A DNA stretch of 64,000 nt from Planktotalea sp. (GTDB taxonomy: Bacteria > Pseudomonadota > Alphaproteobacteria > Rhodobacterales > Rhodobacteraceae): the NCBI RefSeq assembly GCF_018607995.1, contig NZ_JABBAL010000023.1, forward strand, positions 346,513-410,512, in the 5' to 3' direction. Each line of letters begins with the position of its first letter. Positions within the stretch are counted from its first letter, which is position 1. Of this stretch, positions 35,142 to 44,640 are shown piece by piece. The notes under the pieces were generated by a model, which saw only the letters and a list, made by a program, of their open reading frames with translations, made no database searches and was not told where the DNA came from. Made by a program: the position numbers and the translations under genes.

Positions 35142-36029
35142 ATGCGCATCCGTTTTTCTCCTCACGTAACGGGCTATGCTGCGGCCTGGTGCATTGTGCT
35201 GGTGTGGTCGTTTTGGCTGATTGTAAGCAGGCTTGCTAATGACAGTGGTTTGACGATCTATGATCTTGCCGCGCTGCGTTATGGTTTAGCCACGCTAATC
35301 GCGGGACCGCTTTGTCTTTATTACAAACCCTGGCGCGGACTTCGGTTGATTCAGATTGCTGTGCTCTCATTTGTGCTAGGGCCGGTCTACATCCTGTTTG
35401 TCTTTGCTGGATTCATCTATGCGCCTGCCGCGCATGGGGGCATCTTTATGAATGGCGTGCTGCCCATCTTCAGCGTTTTGTTGAGCATCGCCCTTATGCG
35501 CCTCTTCCCAAGCAAAAAGCAGGTGTTCGGCGGGCTGCTCATTCTCGTGTCCACAATTATTTTGGCGTGGAATGCAAATAGCGACAGCGGTGCTGATGTT
35601 TGGATCGGTGATCTCTTCTTCCTTATCGGCGCTTTGTTTTTCTCGCTCTACATGATCTTAGCAGAGCGTTGGCAGTTGGGTGCGATGCAAATTATATTTT
35701 GCGGCACAATCGTGAATGCGGCGCTTTATATGCCTATTTGGGCGCTTTGGCTTCCCTCAAGTATAGGGACTGCGCCAATGGCACCGTTTTTGTTGCAAGC
35801 GATTTACCAAGGTTTTGTGCCCAATCTTATTGGCCTGCTGTTTGTCGCCCACGCGTCGCGCACGATCGGAAATGGCAATACAGCCTTTATTTTGGCTGCA
35901 GTTCCAGGTGGCGGCGCACTTTTGGGACTGTTGATCTTGGGCGAGGGCCTGACGATAGGGAGCATCATCGCACTTGTCGTTTTGACCCTTGGGCTCGTCA
36001 TAAGCCTTCGAAGACGCGCTTTGACATGA
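35142..36029 (+). CDS. EamA/DMT family transporter
   Basis: 295 residues with ten predicted membrane helices in two EamA repeats. The first repeat is GYAAAWCIVLVWSFWLIVSRLA with YDLAALRYGLATLI; the second begins WIGDLFFLIGALFFSLYMIL. Such proteins export or import small metabolites (amino acids, purines, quaternary amines); the substrate cannot be predicted. Follows tRNA-Thr by 34 bases on the same strand. After its stop the sequence becomes AT-rich and gene-poor. Confidence 0.88.
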   Translation: MRIRFSPHVTGYAAAWCIVLVWSFWLIVSRLANDSGLTIYDLAALRYGLATLIAGPLCLYYKPWRGLRLIQIAVLSFVLGPVYILFVFAGFIYAPAAHGGIFMNGVLPIFSVLLSIALMRLFPSKKQVFGGLLILVSTIILAWNANSDSGADVWIGDLFFLIGALFFSLYMILAERWQLGAMQIIFCGTIVNAALYMPIWALWLPSSIGTAPMAPFLLQAIYQGFVPNLIGLLFVAHASRTIGNGNTAFILAAVPGGGALLGLLILGEGLTIGSIIALVVLTLGLVISLRRRALT

Positions 36030-36626
36030 GAAATGCCAAGAGCTGTTTTGGGAATGTGGCTCACTTAAAAAGCGAAACGTATTTTCGAATGATGCTAAAT
36101 GCAGCGCCCAAACGGGGCCAACTGATTCGCTATTAGGACGACATCCTTTGAGTTTCGGGAGGAATTTTATGGCTTCCCTAGCGTCAAATGAAGGTTTTTT
36201 TCAAATTTTTTGCAGGCTCTGAAGAGCCATCAAAGTTGATTTGGCACTTCAAATTCACAAAAGAGTCCGTCTCGAACCGCATGGACCTTAAATGTGGCAA
36301 TATTCTTGGATTGGCAGGCCAAATAATTCCCAAAGACGCAGATGAACAAAACAATCTTGCGCAACCTCTCAATTGTTTCCGAATCAATGACAGTTGAGGC
36401 GGGGAAAAGTGGATGGTTCAACTCACAACGCTCACCTTAAAGGCAAAAATATCGGCGAGATACCTGACTAAATAGGGCAAACGTAATTATAAAAGCACCA
36501 AAAATGAGGTGTTGCTTCAATAGTTTTCTGGCGTTCAACCAAGACGAAACGTTGACGAAAGTGTTCAATGTGTGTCGAAAATAAGAGCTAGAATAAGCTT
36601 TCGACACATTGATCGGAAGCATGAGC
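36030..36626. other. AT-rich gene-poor stretch with orphan ORFs and a hairpin
   Basis: About 600 bases with markedly higher AT content and codon use unlike the neighbours. GGGAGGA precedes a tiny 17-codon ORF at 36169-36222. A 69-codon ORF (36188-36397, plus) and a 61-codon hydrophobic ORF (36437-36622, minus) exist but have no recognisable family and weak start signals. A 10-bp inverted repeat TGTGTCGAAA/TTTCGACACA (36571-36580 with 36599-36608) lies near its right end, directly before the fliL-like remnant. I see no transposase. It may be an acquired or degenerate segment. Confidence 0.5.
36571..36608. repeat. Inverted repeat at the edge of the AT-rich stretch
   Basis: TGTGTCGAAA (36571-36580) and its perfect complement TTTCGACACA (36599-36608) are separated by 18 bases. 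It lies 19 bases before the truncated fliL-like fragment. It could be a terminator stem without T-run or an end of a vanished element; no second copy was noticed in the window. Confidence 0.5.
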
Positions 36627-36837
36627 TGTCAACTTTAGCGCTCCCACATCAAAACTTCGCGATACGTTTCTGCAAGCGCTGTTTGATCACGCAAGCCTTG
36701 GCGGCTTTGACGTGGCTTTTGCAACCACGGAAAGTCTGATCCGTATGCGCAAGGCTTTAAAGCAAGCCGCGGTTTCGGTTCTAGGCGATGTTGTGAACGG
36801 TGTTCTTGTTACCGATATCGCGCGACAAGGCAACTGA
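36627..36837 (+). pseudogene. FliL-family C-terminal fragment
   Basis: A frame open from just after a TGA to the stop at 36835-36837 encodes about 70 residues with no start codon: KLRDTFLQALFDHASLGGFD, then SLIRMRKALKQAAVSVLGD and VLVTDIARQ. This matches the C-terminal third of a FliL-like protein family that I recall in Rhodobacteraceae (pattern LRDxFLQxLFDHAxxGGFD ... LRxALxxVA ... DVLIxDIARQ). The N-terminal membrane helix and middle are missing, replaced by the AT-rich stretch. A gene truncated by replacement or deletion. Confidence 0.72.
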
Positions 36838-36858
36838 CGCGCATCACACAAGCGACCA

Positions 36859-37470
36859 CTAGAAACTGCACATGTTTTTGATCTGCGCCACCAGCTCGGG
36901 ATCTGCTGCGATGCAATCCGTAGCGATGCCCCGCGCCGTTTCAAGAAGCGCATCTGGTTCACATACTTGATCAATCAGACCGAATTGTAACGCAGCCTCT
37001 GCGGTGATTTTTTGACCACCCATGAGGATCAGTTTTGTACGCGCAGGTCCGACCAGCGCACGCAAACGCGCAGGATCCGAAGGCTGCGGCAAAAAGCCAA
37101 GCTTCATTACGGGATAGAAAAACTTCGCGCTCGGCACGGCCAAACGCAGATCGCAGGCCAATGCCATGCCCATCGCGCCGCCCGCGAGAGTTCCATTCAG
37201 CGCAGCAATCGTTAGGCACGGCAGCGCAACAATTGCGGCAGACAGTTCTTCCCAAACTGGGGATAGCGCCAAACCTGCCTTGGCTTCCTCCAGATCAGCG
37301 CCCGCGCTGAACACACGACCCGTGCCAGTCAAGACGAGCGCACGTGCGTCCTGTGCAGAGGATGCGATTTTTGTAAGTTCCTGCAGCATATCCGAGGTCA
37401 ATGAATTGGCTTTATCCGGTCGATTGATCGTGACAGTCCAAAGTCCATTGGCTTTTGAAAGATCGATCAT
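36859..37470 (-). CDS. Enoyl-CoA hydratase/isomerase family protein
   Basis: 203 residues from ATG 37470, a short crotonase-fold protein. The oxyanion hole segments are FSAGADLEEAKAGL and LNGTLAGGAMGMALACDLRLA. The second catalytic Glu position (usually within ALGLVxE) is not obvious, so the reaction may differ from hydration. Family members are commonly 250-260 residues; the missing part is the C-terminal helical trimerisation region. The start overlaps the SDR stop by ATGA, so the two genes are coupled and perhaps act in one acyl-CoA or acid degradation route. Confidence 0.82.
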   Translation of the reverse strand: MIDLSKANGLWTVTINRPDKANSLTSDMLQELTKIASSAQDARALVLTGTGRVFSAGADLEEAKAGLALSPVWEELSAAIVALPCLTIAALNGTLAGGAMGMALACDLRLAVPSAKFFYPVMKLGFLPQPSDPARLRALVGPARTKLILMGGQKITAEAALQFGLIDQVCEPDALLETARGIATDCIAADPELVAQIKNMCSF

Positions 37471-38219
37471 TCTAGACCAACCCGCGTCCGAATATCTGCG
37501 TTGCGCAGCGAAATTTCCTGACCTAGCCAATCATCCGCATCCGCACCGCACATCCAAAAGAGCGTGCGCGCGGGCCAATCTGCGGGAATGTGGATCTCCC
37601 AGTCCAACTTACTGACAGGATTGATCCCAGATTTCTTAATGTCGCGTTGCATTTGCGTGGCGACTGTACCCGGCGAAAGACCCATGCAGCGAACGCCAAA
37701 CTCCGCGTTTTCAATATGCGCGCAGCCCGTCAACATTGCGGCACCCGCTTTAGAGCTACAATAGTGCGACCATCCTTCAATCGGATTTTGCGCCGCGCCA
37801 GAGCTGACCGTCAAAATTGTCCCCGCCTTAGCCCTCTGCATATGCGGCAAGACCGCCCGCATCCCATTGAAAACTCCCGTAAGGTTGATGTCTATAGCAC
37901 GTGCCCACGCAATCGGGTCCACGTCAGAGAGGCGTGAAATCGGCTCGATCACACCTGCATTGTTAATCAAAATGTCAACGCTGCCAAAATGTGCATGGGC
38001 TTGGGCAACGGCCGCCTCCATTTCCGCATAATTGCTCACATCACAAAGGACCGCGAGCGCCGCACTGCCGATGTCTTTTGCAATCACTTCAATCTGCGAC
38101 CCGCTGCGCGCCAAAAGCACAACATTGACCCCTTGATCGGCAAACAAACGCGCCGTCGCTTCGCCAATCCCACGGCTCGCACCGGTAATTATCGCAGTTT
38201 TTCCTGAAATCTTTGACAT
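37467..38219 (-). CDS. SDR family oxidoreductase
   Basis: 250 residues from ATG 38219 (AAGGACAG upstream). Classical SDR: ITGASRGIGEATARLF at the N-terminus, NNAG in LINNAGVIEPI, serine in TVSSGAAQNPIEGW, and YCSSKAG in which the usual YxxxK is present as Y-C-S-S-K. Substrate unknown. A longer reading to 38294 adds 25 residues without similarity. Coupled to the enoyl-CoA hydratase gene downstream. Confidence 0.87.
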   Translation of the reverse strand: MSKISGKTAIITGASRGIGEATARLFADQGVNVVLLARSGSQIEVIAKDIGSAALAVLCDVSNYAEMEAAVAQAHAHFGSVDILINNAGVIEPISRLSDVDPIAWARAIDINLTGVFNGMRAVLPHMQRAKAGTILTVSSGAAQNPIEGWSHYCSSKAGAAMLTGCAHIENAEFGVRCMGLSPGTVATQMQRDIKKSGINPVSKLDWEIHIPADWPARTLFWMCGADADDWLGQEISLRNADIRTRVGLE

Positions 38220-38341
38220 AAGCCTGTCCTTACCATTCGGGGGATTATCGCCGTATAACTCAGCAAACAGCGCTCCGTCTTGACGTTGCCCCAAGCTCGG
38301 TCAAATCTGCAAGGCAAATTATGCCTTTAAGGACTAAAATT

Positions 38342-39862
38342 ATGACGCTTCGCTCTGCTATTTTCAGCACCACTTCGCTTGTTTTTTTTGCGACCTCCGC
38401 CTCTGCAGATGTTAGCGCCAAGGACATATGGACCGATTGGCAGTCCTACATGGCCGGCTTTGGCTACGCAGTTGAAGGACAAGAAACGATGTCCGGCAAT
38501 ACCCTATCGATCAACGGTTTGAAAATGTCTGTGCCCATGCCAGAGGGTCAGGGCGAGTTTGCAATGAATTTAGGCAAAGTCGATTTTGTCGAGAATGGTG
38601 ATGGAACGGTTAACCTCGTCTTTCCTGAAGTGATGCCTGTGTTCTTCGAGGCGGCGGGTCCCGAGGGCGAGGCGGTCAAAGGCTCGCTCGATTACACCAT
38701 GCGAAACATGAACATGCGCGCCAGCGGTGATCCAAGCAAAGTGATCTACGACTACACGGCAGACCAGATAGGCATCGTCCTAAATGAGCTGGCTGTTGAA
38801 GGTGAAACAATGCCAGAGGGCGCGTTGAACGTGTCATTCACTTCACAAAACCTAAGTGGCCAATCCGTGATGGTACCAGGAGCCTTGCGTAAAATCGCGC
38901 AAAACATGGCGCTTGGCGCGACGACGTACGCGGTTACCTTCAAAGATCCAAGCAGCGATGACGGCGTGAATTTCAACGGTGAAATGGCGTCATTTAGCTT
39001 TTCGATCGACTCCTTTTTACCTGCGAGCATGGACCCGAAGAACGTCGCAAACGCACTGGCTGACGGCTTCGCAGTGGATGGTGACATCAGCTACACGGGC
39101 TCTCAGACAACGTTTTCATTCACCGATGTTGGCTACACGATGAACGGGTCGAGCGGCGCTAAAACCGCGACGATTGCCGTGAAGATGAACAAGGATCTCC
39201 TTGAATATACCGGATCAAGCATAGGCGTGAACTTCAATTTGAATAGTGCTGAAATCCCGCTGCCCGTCGTTGCAGGTCTTGGTGAAATTGCGTTCAACTT
39301 GCTGATCCCAGTTGCAAAAACCGACACGCCAAGTGATTTTGCTTTTGGTCTCACGCTCGCTGATTTTGTGACCTCTGATGACCTTTGGTCCATGCTGGAT
39401 GCGGGCAATGTTCTGCCGCGCGATCCCGTGATAATTTCTTTGGATCTCGTGGGCAAGGCGAAGATGCTGTTCGATTTCTTTGATCCAGAGCAGATGGCAG
39501 CCGTCGAAACGGGTGACGCGATGCCTGCTGAATTAACCGCGATCACCCTGCGCAATTTGCTTGTTTCCGCGGCGGGCGCAAAGCTGTCAGGTACGGGTGA
39601 TTTCACCCTTGATTACAACGATCTAGAAAGCTTTGACGGATTTCCTAAGCCCACAGGCGGCGTTGATGTCGCTCTCGTCGGCGGAAATGAGTTGATGAAC
39701 AAGCTGGTTCAAATGGGCCTTTTGCCGCAAGAGCAAGCCATGGGAGCGCGCATGATGATGGGTCTGTTTACGCGCCCTGGTGAGGGCGAAGACTCTCTCA
39801 CGACGAAGATCGAGATCAATGAAGAGGGTCACATCCTCGCGAATGGCCAGCGCATCCAATAG
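38342..39862 (+). CDS. DUF2125 domain-containing secreted protein
   Basis: About 506 residues from ATG 38342, with a Sec signal peptide (LRSAIFSTTSLVFFATSASA; cleavage probably before DVSAKD). The mature part is a long beta-rich protein with repeated amphipathic strands, matching the DUF2125 family. Probably periplasmic or outer-membrane associated; its function is unknown. An ATG at 38321 would lengthen it by seven residues but spoil the compact signal peptide. Ends at a strong terminator. Confidence 0.85.
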   Translation: MTLRSAIFSTTSLVFFATSASADVSAKDIWTDWQSYMAGFGYAVEGQETMSGNTLSINGLKMSVPMPEGQGEFAMNLGKVDFVENGDGTVNLVFPEVMPVFFEAAGPEGEAVKGSLDYTMRNMNMRASGDPSKVIYDYTADQIGIVLNELAVEGETMPEGALNVSFTSQNLSGQSVMVPGALRKIAQNMALGATTYAVTFKDPSSDDGVNFNGEMASFSFSIDSFLPASMDPKNVANALADGFAVDGDISYTGSQTTFSFTDVGYTMNGSSGAKTATIAVKMNKDLLEYTGSSIGVNFNLNSAEIPLPVVAGLGEIAFNLLIPVAKTDTPSDFAFGLTLADFVTSDDLWSMLDAGNVLPRDPVIISLDLVGKAKMLFDFFDPEQMAAVETGDAMPAELTAITLRNLLVSAAGAKLSGTGDFTLDYNDLESFDGFPKPTGGVDVALVGGNELMNKLVQMGLLPQEQAMGARMMMGLFTRPGEGEDSLTTKIEINEEGHILANGQRIQ

Positions 39863-39880
39863 ATTAGGTCAGATTCTAAC

Positions 39881-39914
39881 AAGAAAGGCCGCGTTTCACA
39901 ACGCGGCCTTTCTT
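39881..39914 (+). terminator. Strong intrinsic terminator after DUF2125 gene
   Basis: A perfect 13-bp stem AAGAAAGGCCGCG (39881-39893) with CGCGGCCTTTCTT (39902-39914). T/A-rich stem ends make it able to work in both directions. It lies 18 bases after the stop. Confidence 0.85.
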
Positions 39915-39977
39915 GTGTAACCTTGTAAGAGAGGGCTGCGCGGGCTACCTCCTGTGCAAGCAGGTTTCGGAGGCTCG

Positions 39978-41324
39978 ATGTCCCAAAATTTAGAAGAACT
40001 CACACACGCCCTTTTGCTTAGCGCAAAAAAAGCGGGCGCAAACGACGCAGACGCCGTGGCCGTTAAAGGGACCGCGCTGTCAATTGACGTACGCAATGGC
40101 GTTTTGGAACAGGCGGAACGATCCGAAGGGGTCGACATTGGATTGCGCGTGTTTGTTGGTCAAAGACAAGCCTGCGTGTCCTCGTCTGACACATCGCAAA
40201 GCACCATAGATGCGATGTGTGAGCGCGCCATCGCGATGGCAAAAGAAGCTCCGGAAGATCCATATGCAGGCTTGGCTGATCCAGCGTCATTATCAGACGT
40301 ACGTGATGCAGACGGGTTGGAATTGTTCGACCCCACACCAGAGCCTGATCCAGCGGATTTGCAGAACGATGCGAAGCGCGCAGAGACCGCAGCGCTTGAG
40401 CATACCGGCATCAGTCAAGTTCAATCAGCGAGCGGCGGGTACAGCTCCCGTGAAATCCACATCAGTGCCACGAACGGATTTACGGGTGGTTATCAGCGTA
40501 CAGATCGCGCCACCTCTTGCGTCGCGATTGCAGGAACAGGTGCTGAAATGGAGCGTGATTATGACGGCGACAGTCGCATTTTTCAGGCTGATTTGCGCGC
40601 TGCCACTGAGATAGGCACAAATGCTGCTGAACGTGCTCTCGCCCGCATTGGTGCAACAAAACCGCCAACAGGCAGCTTTCCGGTTCTCTTTGATGAGCGC
40701 ATTTCTTCAACCTTGATCGGGCATTTTTTGGCTGCCATCAATGGTGCCTCGATTGCGCGTGGATCATCATGGTTGCGTGACGCGCTTGATACGCAGGTAT
40801 TGCCAGAGCACCTAAGCGTCATCGAAGATCCGCACCGCACGCGTATCCCCGGATCACGCTTGTTTGATGCGGAAGGTCTCGCAACCCAAAAACGGGCTAT
40901 CGTTGAGAATGGTATGCTTACAGGCTGGACGCTAGATCAGGCCAATGCGCGAAAACTTGGAATGGCCTCAACCGCGAATGCGGCCCGCGGCACGTCTGCG
41001 CCGCCCACGCCGAGCAACTGGAATATTGAACTGACCCAAGGCGCGCAAAGCCGAGATGCGCTCTTGCGCGACATGGGCACTGGGTTGCTTGTGACGTCGA
41101 TGATCGGCTCCACCATCAACGCGACAACGGGTGATTATTCACGCGGCGCAGCCGGTTTTTGGATTGAGAACGGAGAGATTAGCCACCCCGTTAACGAATG
41201 CACAATCGCGGGCAATCTACGCGATATGTTGCTGCGCATGACGCCGGCCAATGATGCTCGCACGCATTTGTCTCGCGTTGTGCCATCGTTGTTGGTTGAG
41301 GGGATGACCCTTGCGGGGAACTGA
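39978..41324 (+). CDS. pmbA: TldD/PmbA family metalloprotease
   Basis: 448 residues. PmbA (TldE) acts with TldD in proteolysis of peptides such as microcin B17 leader and the CcdA antitoxin. Landmarks are LEQAERSEGVDIGLRVFVGQRQAC, SPxxP-like GLADPASLSD, and the C-terminal GTGLLVTSMIGSTINATTGDYSRGAAGFWIENG region (in part). ATG 39978 has TTCGGAGG upstream. Its end overlaps the cysQ-like start, so the two are coupled. TldD itself is not in the window. Confidence 0.9.
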   Translation: MSQNLEELTHALLLSAKKAGANDADAVAVKGTALSIDVRNGVLEQAERSEGVDIGLRVFVGQRQACVSSSDTSQSTIDAMCERAIAMAKEAPEDPYAGLADPASLSDVRDADGLELFDPTPEPDPADLQNDAKRAETAALEHTGISQVQSASGGYSSREIHISATNGFTGGYQRTDRATSCVAIAGTGAEMERDYDGDSRIFQADLRAATEIGTNAAERALARIGATKPPTGSFPVLFDERISSTLIGHFLAAINGASIARGSSWLRDALDTQVLPEHLSVIEDPHRTRIPGSRLFDAEGLATQKRAIVENGMLTGWTLDQANARKLGMASTANAARGTSAPPTPSNWNIELTQGAQSRDALLRDMGTGLLVTSMIGSTINATTGDYSRGAAGFWIENGEISHPVNECTIAGNLRDMLLRMTPANDARTHLSRVVPSLLVEGMTLAGN

Positions 41325-42093
41325 TCTAACGCTGTTGATCGATGCGGCGAAAGCCTCTGGCGAGATTGCGAAAAGCTTCTTTCAAAAAGATCTTAAGAGG
41401 TGGGACAAAGCGGATGACGCTGGTCCTGTAACCGAAGCTGATCTGGCTGTGAACGAACAGCTTGAAAGAGATTTGCGCAAAGCGCGCCCTGACTATGGAT
41501 GGCTAAGCGAAGAATCCGCGGATTCCACAGAGCGCCAAAGCAGCGAACATGTATTTATTATTGATCCCATTGATGGCACACGCAGTTTCATTGTTGGATC
41601 AAATACTTGGGCGCATTCGCTCGCCATCGCGCGGCGCGGTAAAGTTACCGCTGCCGTCGTACTCCTTCCGATGCGCGATATGATATTTACGGCTGAACTT
41701 GGAAGCGGCGCGCAGATGAATGGCACAACGCTTGCAACGTCCACTCAAGCTGATTTCAGCGGATCGCAGATCCTCGCGACGAAACCAAGCCTTGATGCAA
41801 AGCACTGGAAAGCGGATACACCCCCTGCATTTACCCGCCATCATCGTCCCTCGCTTGCCTATCGGTTGTCGCTTGTCGCGCAAGGTCGGTTCGATGGGAT
41901 GCTGACGCTACGTCCCAGTTGGGAATGGGACATCGCGGCTGGCGCTTTGATCGTGTCGGAAGCAGGTGGAAGGATAACCGATAAAACAGGTGCCCCGCTT
42001 GCTTTCAATGGGACAGATCCGCGCCTAAACGGAGTTGTCGCTTCTGGCAAGGCGATGCACAGCGCAATTCTCTCCGAGTTGGCCGAGACTTGA
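41311..42093 (+). CDS. Inositol monophosphatase family protein, CysQ-like 3'(2'),5'-bisphosphate nucleotidase
   Basis: 260 residues starting at TTG 41311. Metal-binding motifs are intact: WLSEESADS, DPIDGTRSFIVG (DPxDGT) and the C-terminal WEWDIAAGALIVSEAGG. The motif context resembles CysQ, which degrades PAP released by sulfate assimilation, a partner of the PAPS-forming enzyme at 12.9 kb; a plain inositol monophosphatase cannot be excluded. GAGGGG upstream supports the TTG start, which overlaps pmbA. Confidence 0.82.
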   Translation: MRGTDLTLLIDAAKASGEIAKSFFQKDLKRWDKADDAGPVTEADLAVNEQLERDLRKARPDYGWLSEESADSTERQSSEHVFIIDPIDGTRSFIVGSNTWAHSLAIARRGKVTAAVVLLPMRDMIFTAELGSGAQMNGTTLATSTQADFSGSQILATKPSLDAKHWKADTPPAFTRHHRPSLAYRLSLVAQGRFDGMLTLRPSWEWDIAAGALIVSEAGGRITDKTGAPLAFNGTDPRLNGVVASGKAMHSAILSELAET

Positions 42094-42143
42094 CGCCAGC
42101 ACAACTATAGATACCCTAAGCCCAATAGAATATGGACTGGGCC

Positions 42144-42386
42144 ATGGAAAAACGACTTCATCTGGTGTTTGGTGGCGAACTCGTCGATCCGACGAAAAAC
42201 GTCTTTAAAGATGTGGACGACTTGCACATTGTCGGGATTTTTCCAGGCTACGATGCCGCTTACAACGCGTGGAAAGGGGAAGCCCAGCGCACGGTAGATA
42301 GCGCCCATATGCGCTACTACATCGCGCATCTGCACCGCTTGCGTAATGAGTGCACAGAATCCTCCGCGACAGAAGAATTAAGGTAG
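42144..42386 (+). CDS. DUF4170 family protein
   Basis: 80 residues from ATG 42144 (84 if the ATG at 42132 is used). The family pattern is clear: RLHLVFGGELVDPTKNVFKD, HIVGIFPGYDAAYNAWKGEA and VDSAHMRYYIAHLHRL. Function unknown; often found next to lipid A or Kdo genes in Rhodobacteraceae, as here before waaA. Separated by only 7 bases from waaA, so it is likely co-transcribed. Confidence 0.85.
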   Translation: MEKRLHLVFGGELVDPTKNVFKDVDDLHIVGIFPGYDAAYNAWKGEAQRTVDSAHMRYYIAHLHRLRNECTESSATEELR

Positions 42387-42393
42387 AATTTTG

Positions 42394-43605
42394 ATGAGTT
42401 CGCTCAGCCTGACGGCCTACAAAGCGCTGGTGCGAACCACAACCCTGCCCCAAACAGATCCCTACCCCGAAAGGCCAGAGGGCCCTTTGATCTGGGGTGT
42501 TGTTCATGACGACACATCTGCGCGAGCGCTGATACATCTCGTGGAACGGCTGCGCCAAATTCGTGGCCCTTGCACCTTATTAACCACCTACATCGACAAA
42601 GCGCCACGTTTCGTGAACGGCAAAGGCACTTATTGCTTTGCCTTGCCTGTAGACACGAGCGAAACCGCGAAACGCTTTCTGGAGCACTGGACCCCTTCGC
42701 TTTGCCTTTGGTTTGGCGGCGAACTACGCCCTGCTTTGATCGCTCAAGCCAAGGCAAACAGCTTGAGTATGAAACTTGTGTCGGCACAAGAAGACTTGTT
42801 GGACCAAGCCATTTGGCGATGGCTGCCGTCGCTTTCGCGAGAAACTCTTGCGGCTTTTGATACTCTCGGTGCCAGTGACAAAGCCGCATATCGCGCGTTG
42901 CGTAAAATGGATGGTGCGCGACAAAAGGTCGAAATTCAAGGGGTCCTACAGGTCGCGGTGATGCCACCAACCGTCAATGAAAGCGTTTTTGACGACGTGT
43001 CGATAGACCTGAATGGTCGGCCAGTTTGGCTTGCTGCGCATATCCAAGAAGATGAGCTCAAGGACGTCCTGAAAGCACATCGCGCGTTGGTAAAGGTTAA
43101 CCACCGTCTTGCCCTTGTTCTTGTCGCGGCGTCTTTCCCAGTTAGTATCGAAGCCCGCTCAGTGCTAAAATCACAAGGCTGGCGCGTGTGTCATTGGGAA
43201 GACGGCGATCCAATCGACGAAAGCACACAAGTGATCCTTGTGGAAGAGCCCGAGGAAATGGGGCTTTGGTATCGAGTCGCACCGCTCACTTTCTTAGGCA
43301 GTTCTTTAAAATCAAACTACAAAGGGTGCGATCCATATATCCCGGCAAGCCTCGGTTCCGCGATCATTTACGGGCCAAACATTGGGCGACACACCGACAG
43401 CTATTCACGCCTTGCTGCGAGCGGAGCCGCACGTATCATCAAAGATGTGCAAGGTTTGACGCAAGCTGTCGAAAACCTACTAGCCGCAGATCAATCTGCG
43501 CTGATGGCGCACGCCGCATGGGTCACAATTTCCGATGGTGCCGAGGCAACGGACGCTGTGATTGAGGACATTCAAATGCATCTCGACACTCTGGAAAGCA
43601 TGTAA
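42394..43605 (+). CDS. waaA: 3-deoxy-D-manno-octulosonic acid transferase
   Basis: Attaches Kdo to lipid A precursors. 403 residues from ATG 42394. The protein has the two-domain glycosyltransferase (GT30) organisation: an N-terminal [22 protein letters not shown] and a C-terminal donor-binding region with [20 protein letters not shown] and [19 protein letters not shown]. It lacks the long N-terminal membrane anchor of E. coli WaaA, which is usual for the roseobacter type as I recall. Followed directly by lpxK (stop and start overlap), forming a lipid A/Kdo operon. Confidence 0.85.
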   Translation: MSSLSLTAYKALVRTTTLPQTDPYPERPEGPLIWGVVHDDTSARALIHLVERLRQIRGPCTLLTTYIDKAPRFVNGKGTYCFALPVDTSETAKRFLEHWTPSLCLWFGGELRPALIAQAKANSLSMKLVSAQEDLLDQAIWRWLPSLSRETLAAFDTLGASDKAAYRALRKMDGARQKVEIQGVLQVAVMPPTVNESVFDDVSIDLNGRPVWLAAHIQEDELKDVLKAHRALVKVNHRLALVLVAASFPVSIEARSVLKSQGWRVCHWEDGDPIDESTQVILVEEPEEMGLWYRVAPLTFLGSSLKSNYKGCDPYIPASLGSAIIYGPNIGRHTDSYSRLAASGAARIIKDVQGLTQAVENLLAADQSALMAHAAWVTISDGAEATDAVIEDIQMHLDTLESM

Positions 43606-44588
43606 TGAAAGCACCTGATTTTTGGTTCACACCATCAGACAGCCCTGATTGGCGCGCCAAGGTCTTGGCACCACTGGGAACGCTTTATGCGTGGTTAACC
43701 GCACGCCGCGTCAACACTTCCCCAAGCTGCATCGCCCCAATTCCAGTCATTTGCATCGGCAATTTGAATGCAGGCGGCACGGGCAAAACACCCACAACGA
43801 TTGCGCTGGCTCAGATGCTTTTATCGATGGGAGCAATTCCGCACATCGTCTCGCGGGGATACGGCGGCAAACATGTTGGGCCACACTTGGTGCAGACCAG
43901 TAACGATGCAAGTGACGTCGGTGACGAGCCTTTATTGCTCTCTGCCTTCGCGCCAACTTGGGTCGCAAAAGATCGCAGCGCAGGCATTAAAGCCGCATAT
44001 GACGCGGGCGCCAGCCATGTCTTGATGGATGATGGGTTCCAGAATCCGTCAGTGAAAAAGGCGCTATCAATTGTTGTGGTCGATGCTGAAAAGGGCTTTG
44101 GAAACGCGCGGTGCTTGCCCGCAGGGCCCTTGCGTGAACCTGTCTCAGCGGGATTGAAACGCGCTGATCTCCTGCTCTCCATCGGGTCGAAGCGCGCGCA
44201 AGCAAGCTTTGATCTCGCAAACCCACTAGATATGCCAAGACTTCGCGGGCATCTTGAGCCGCTTCAAACCGGAATAGAGTTTGAGGGCATGCCCTGCATC
44301 GCATTTGCGGGGATCGGTCATCCCGAGAAGTTCTTCGCAACCCTGAAAGGGCTAGGCGCTAAGATCATCAAAGCGGAAGCCTTGAGCGATCATCAAACGC
44401 TGACACCTGCACTGATGAAACGCTTGGAACATGATGCGCTGCTGAACGACGCGCAACTTGTTACCACTGAAAAAGACGCTGTGCGTTTGCCGCCCACCTT
44501 TCGCCAACAGGTCATTACGCTTCCTGTGCGATTGGCTTTAAGGGATGAAACAGCTCTACGTGCGGCGTTGACAGCACTGACGCCGTAA
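43605..44588 (+). CDS. lpxK: Tetraacyldisaccharide 4'-kinase
   Basis: Phosphorylates the 4' position of the lipid A disaccharide. 327 residues. P-loop in [18 protein letters not shown], the conserved [20 protein letters not shown], and [20 protein letters not shown]. Length matches the family. Starts one base before the end of waaA, so the genes are translationally coupled. The N-terminus has a short hydrophobic region for membrane association. Confidence 0.94.
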   Translation: MKAPDFWFTPSDSPDWRAKVLAPLGTLYAWLTARRVNTSPSCIAPIPVICIGNLNAGGTGKTPTTIALAQMLLSMGAIPHIVSRGYGGKHVGPHLVQTSNDASDVGDEPLLLSAFAPTWVAKDRSAGIKAAYDAGASHVLMDDGFQNPSVKKALSIVVVDAEKGFGNARCLPAGPLREPVSAGLKRADLLLSIGSKRAQASFDLANPLDMPRLRGHLEPLQTGIEFEGMPCIAFAGIGHPEKFFATLKGLGAKIIKAEALSDHQTLTPALMKRLEHDALLNDAQLVTTEKDAVRLPPTFRQQVITLPVRLALRDETALRAALTALTP

Positions 44589-44640
44589 CTCAAAACTGAA
44601 CGCACAATAGAACCGTATTGACCCAAGGAGAGCACACAAC

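Noticed and set aside
36437..36622. 61-codon hydrophobic ORF as a real gene
   Set aside because: No family, weak start, in an AT-rich stretch; recorded only as part of the island description.
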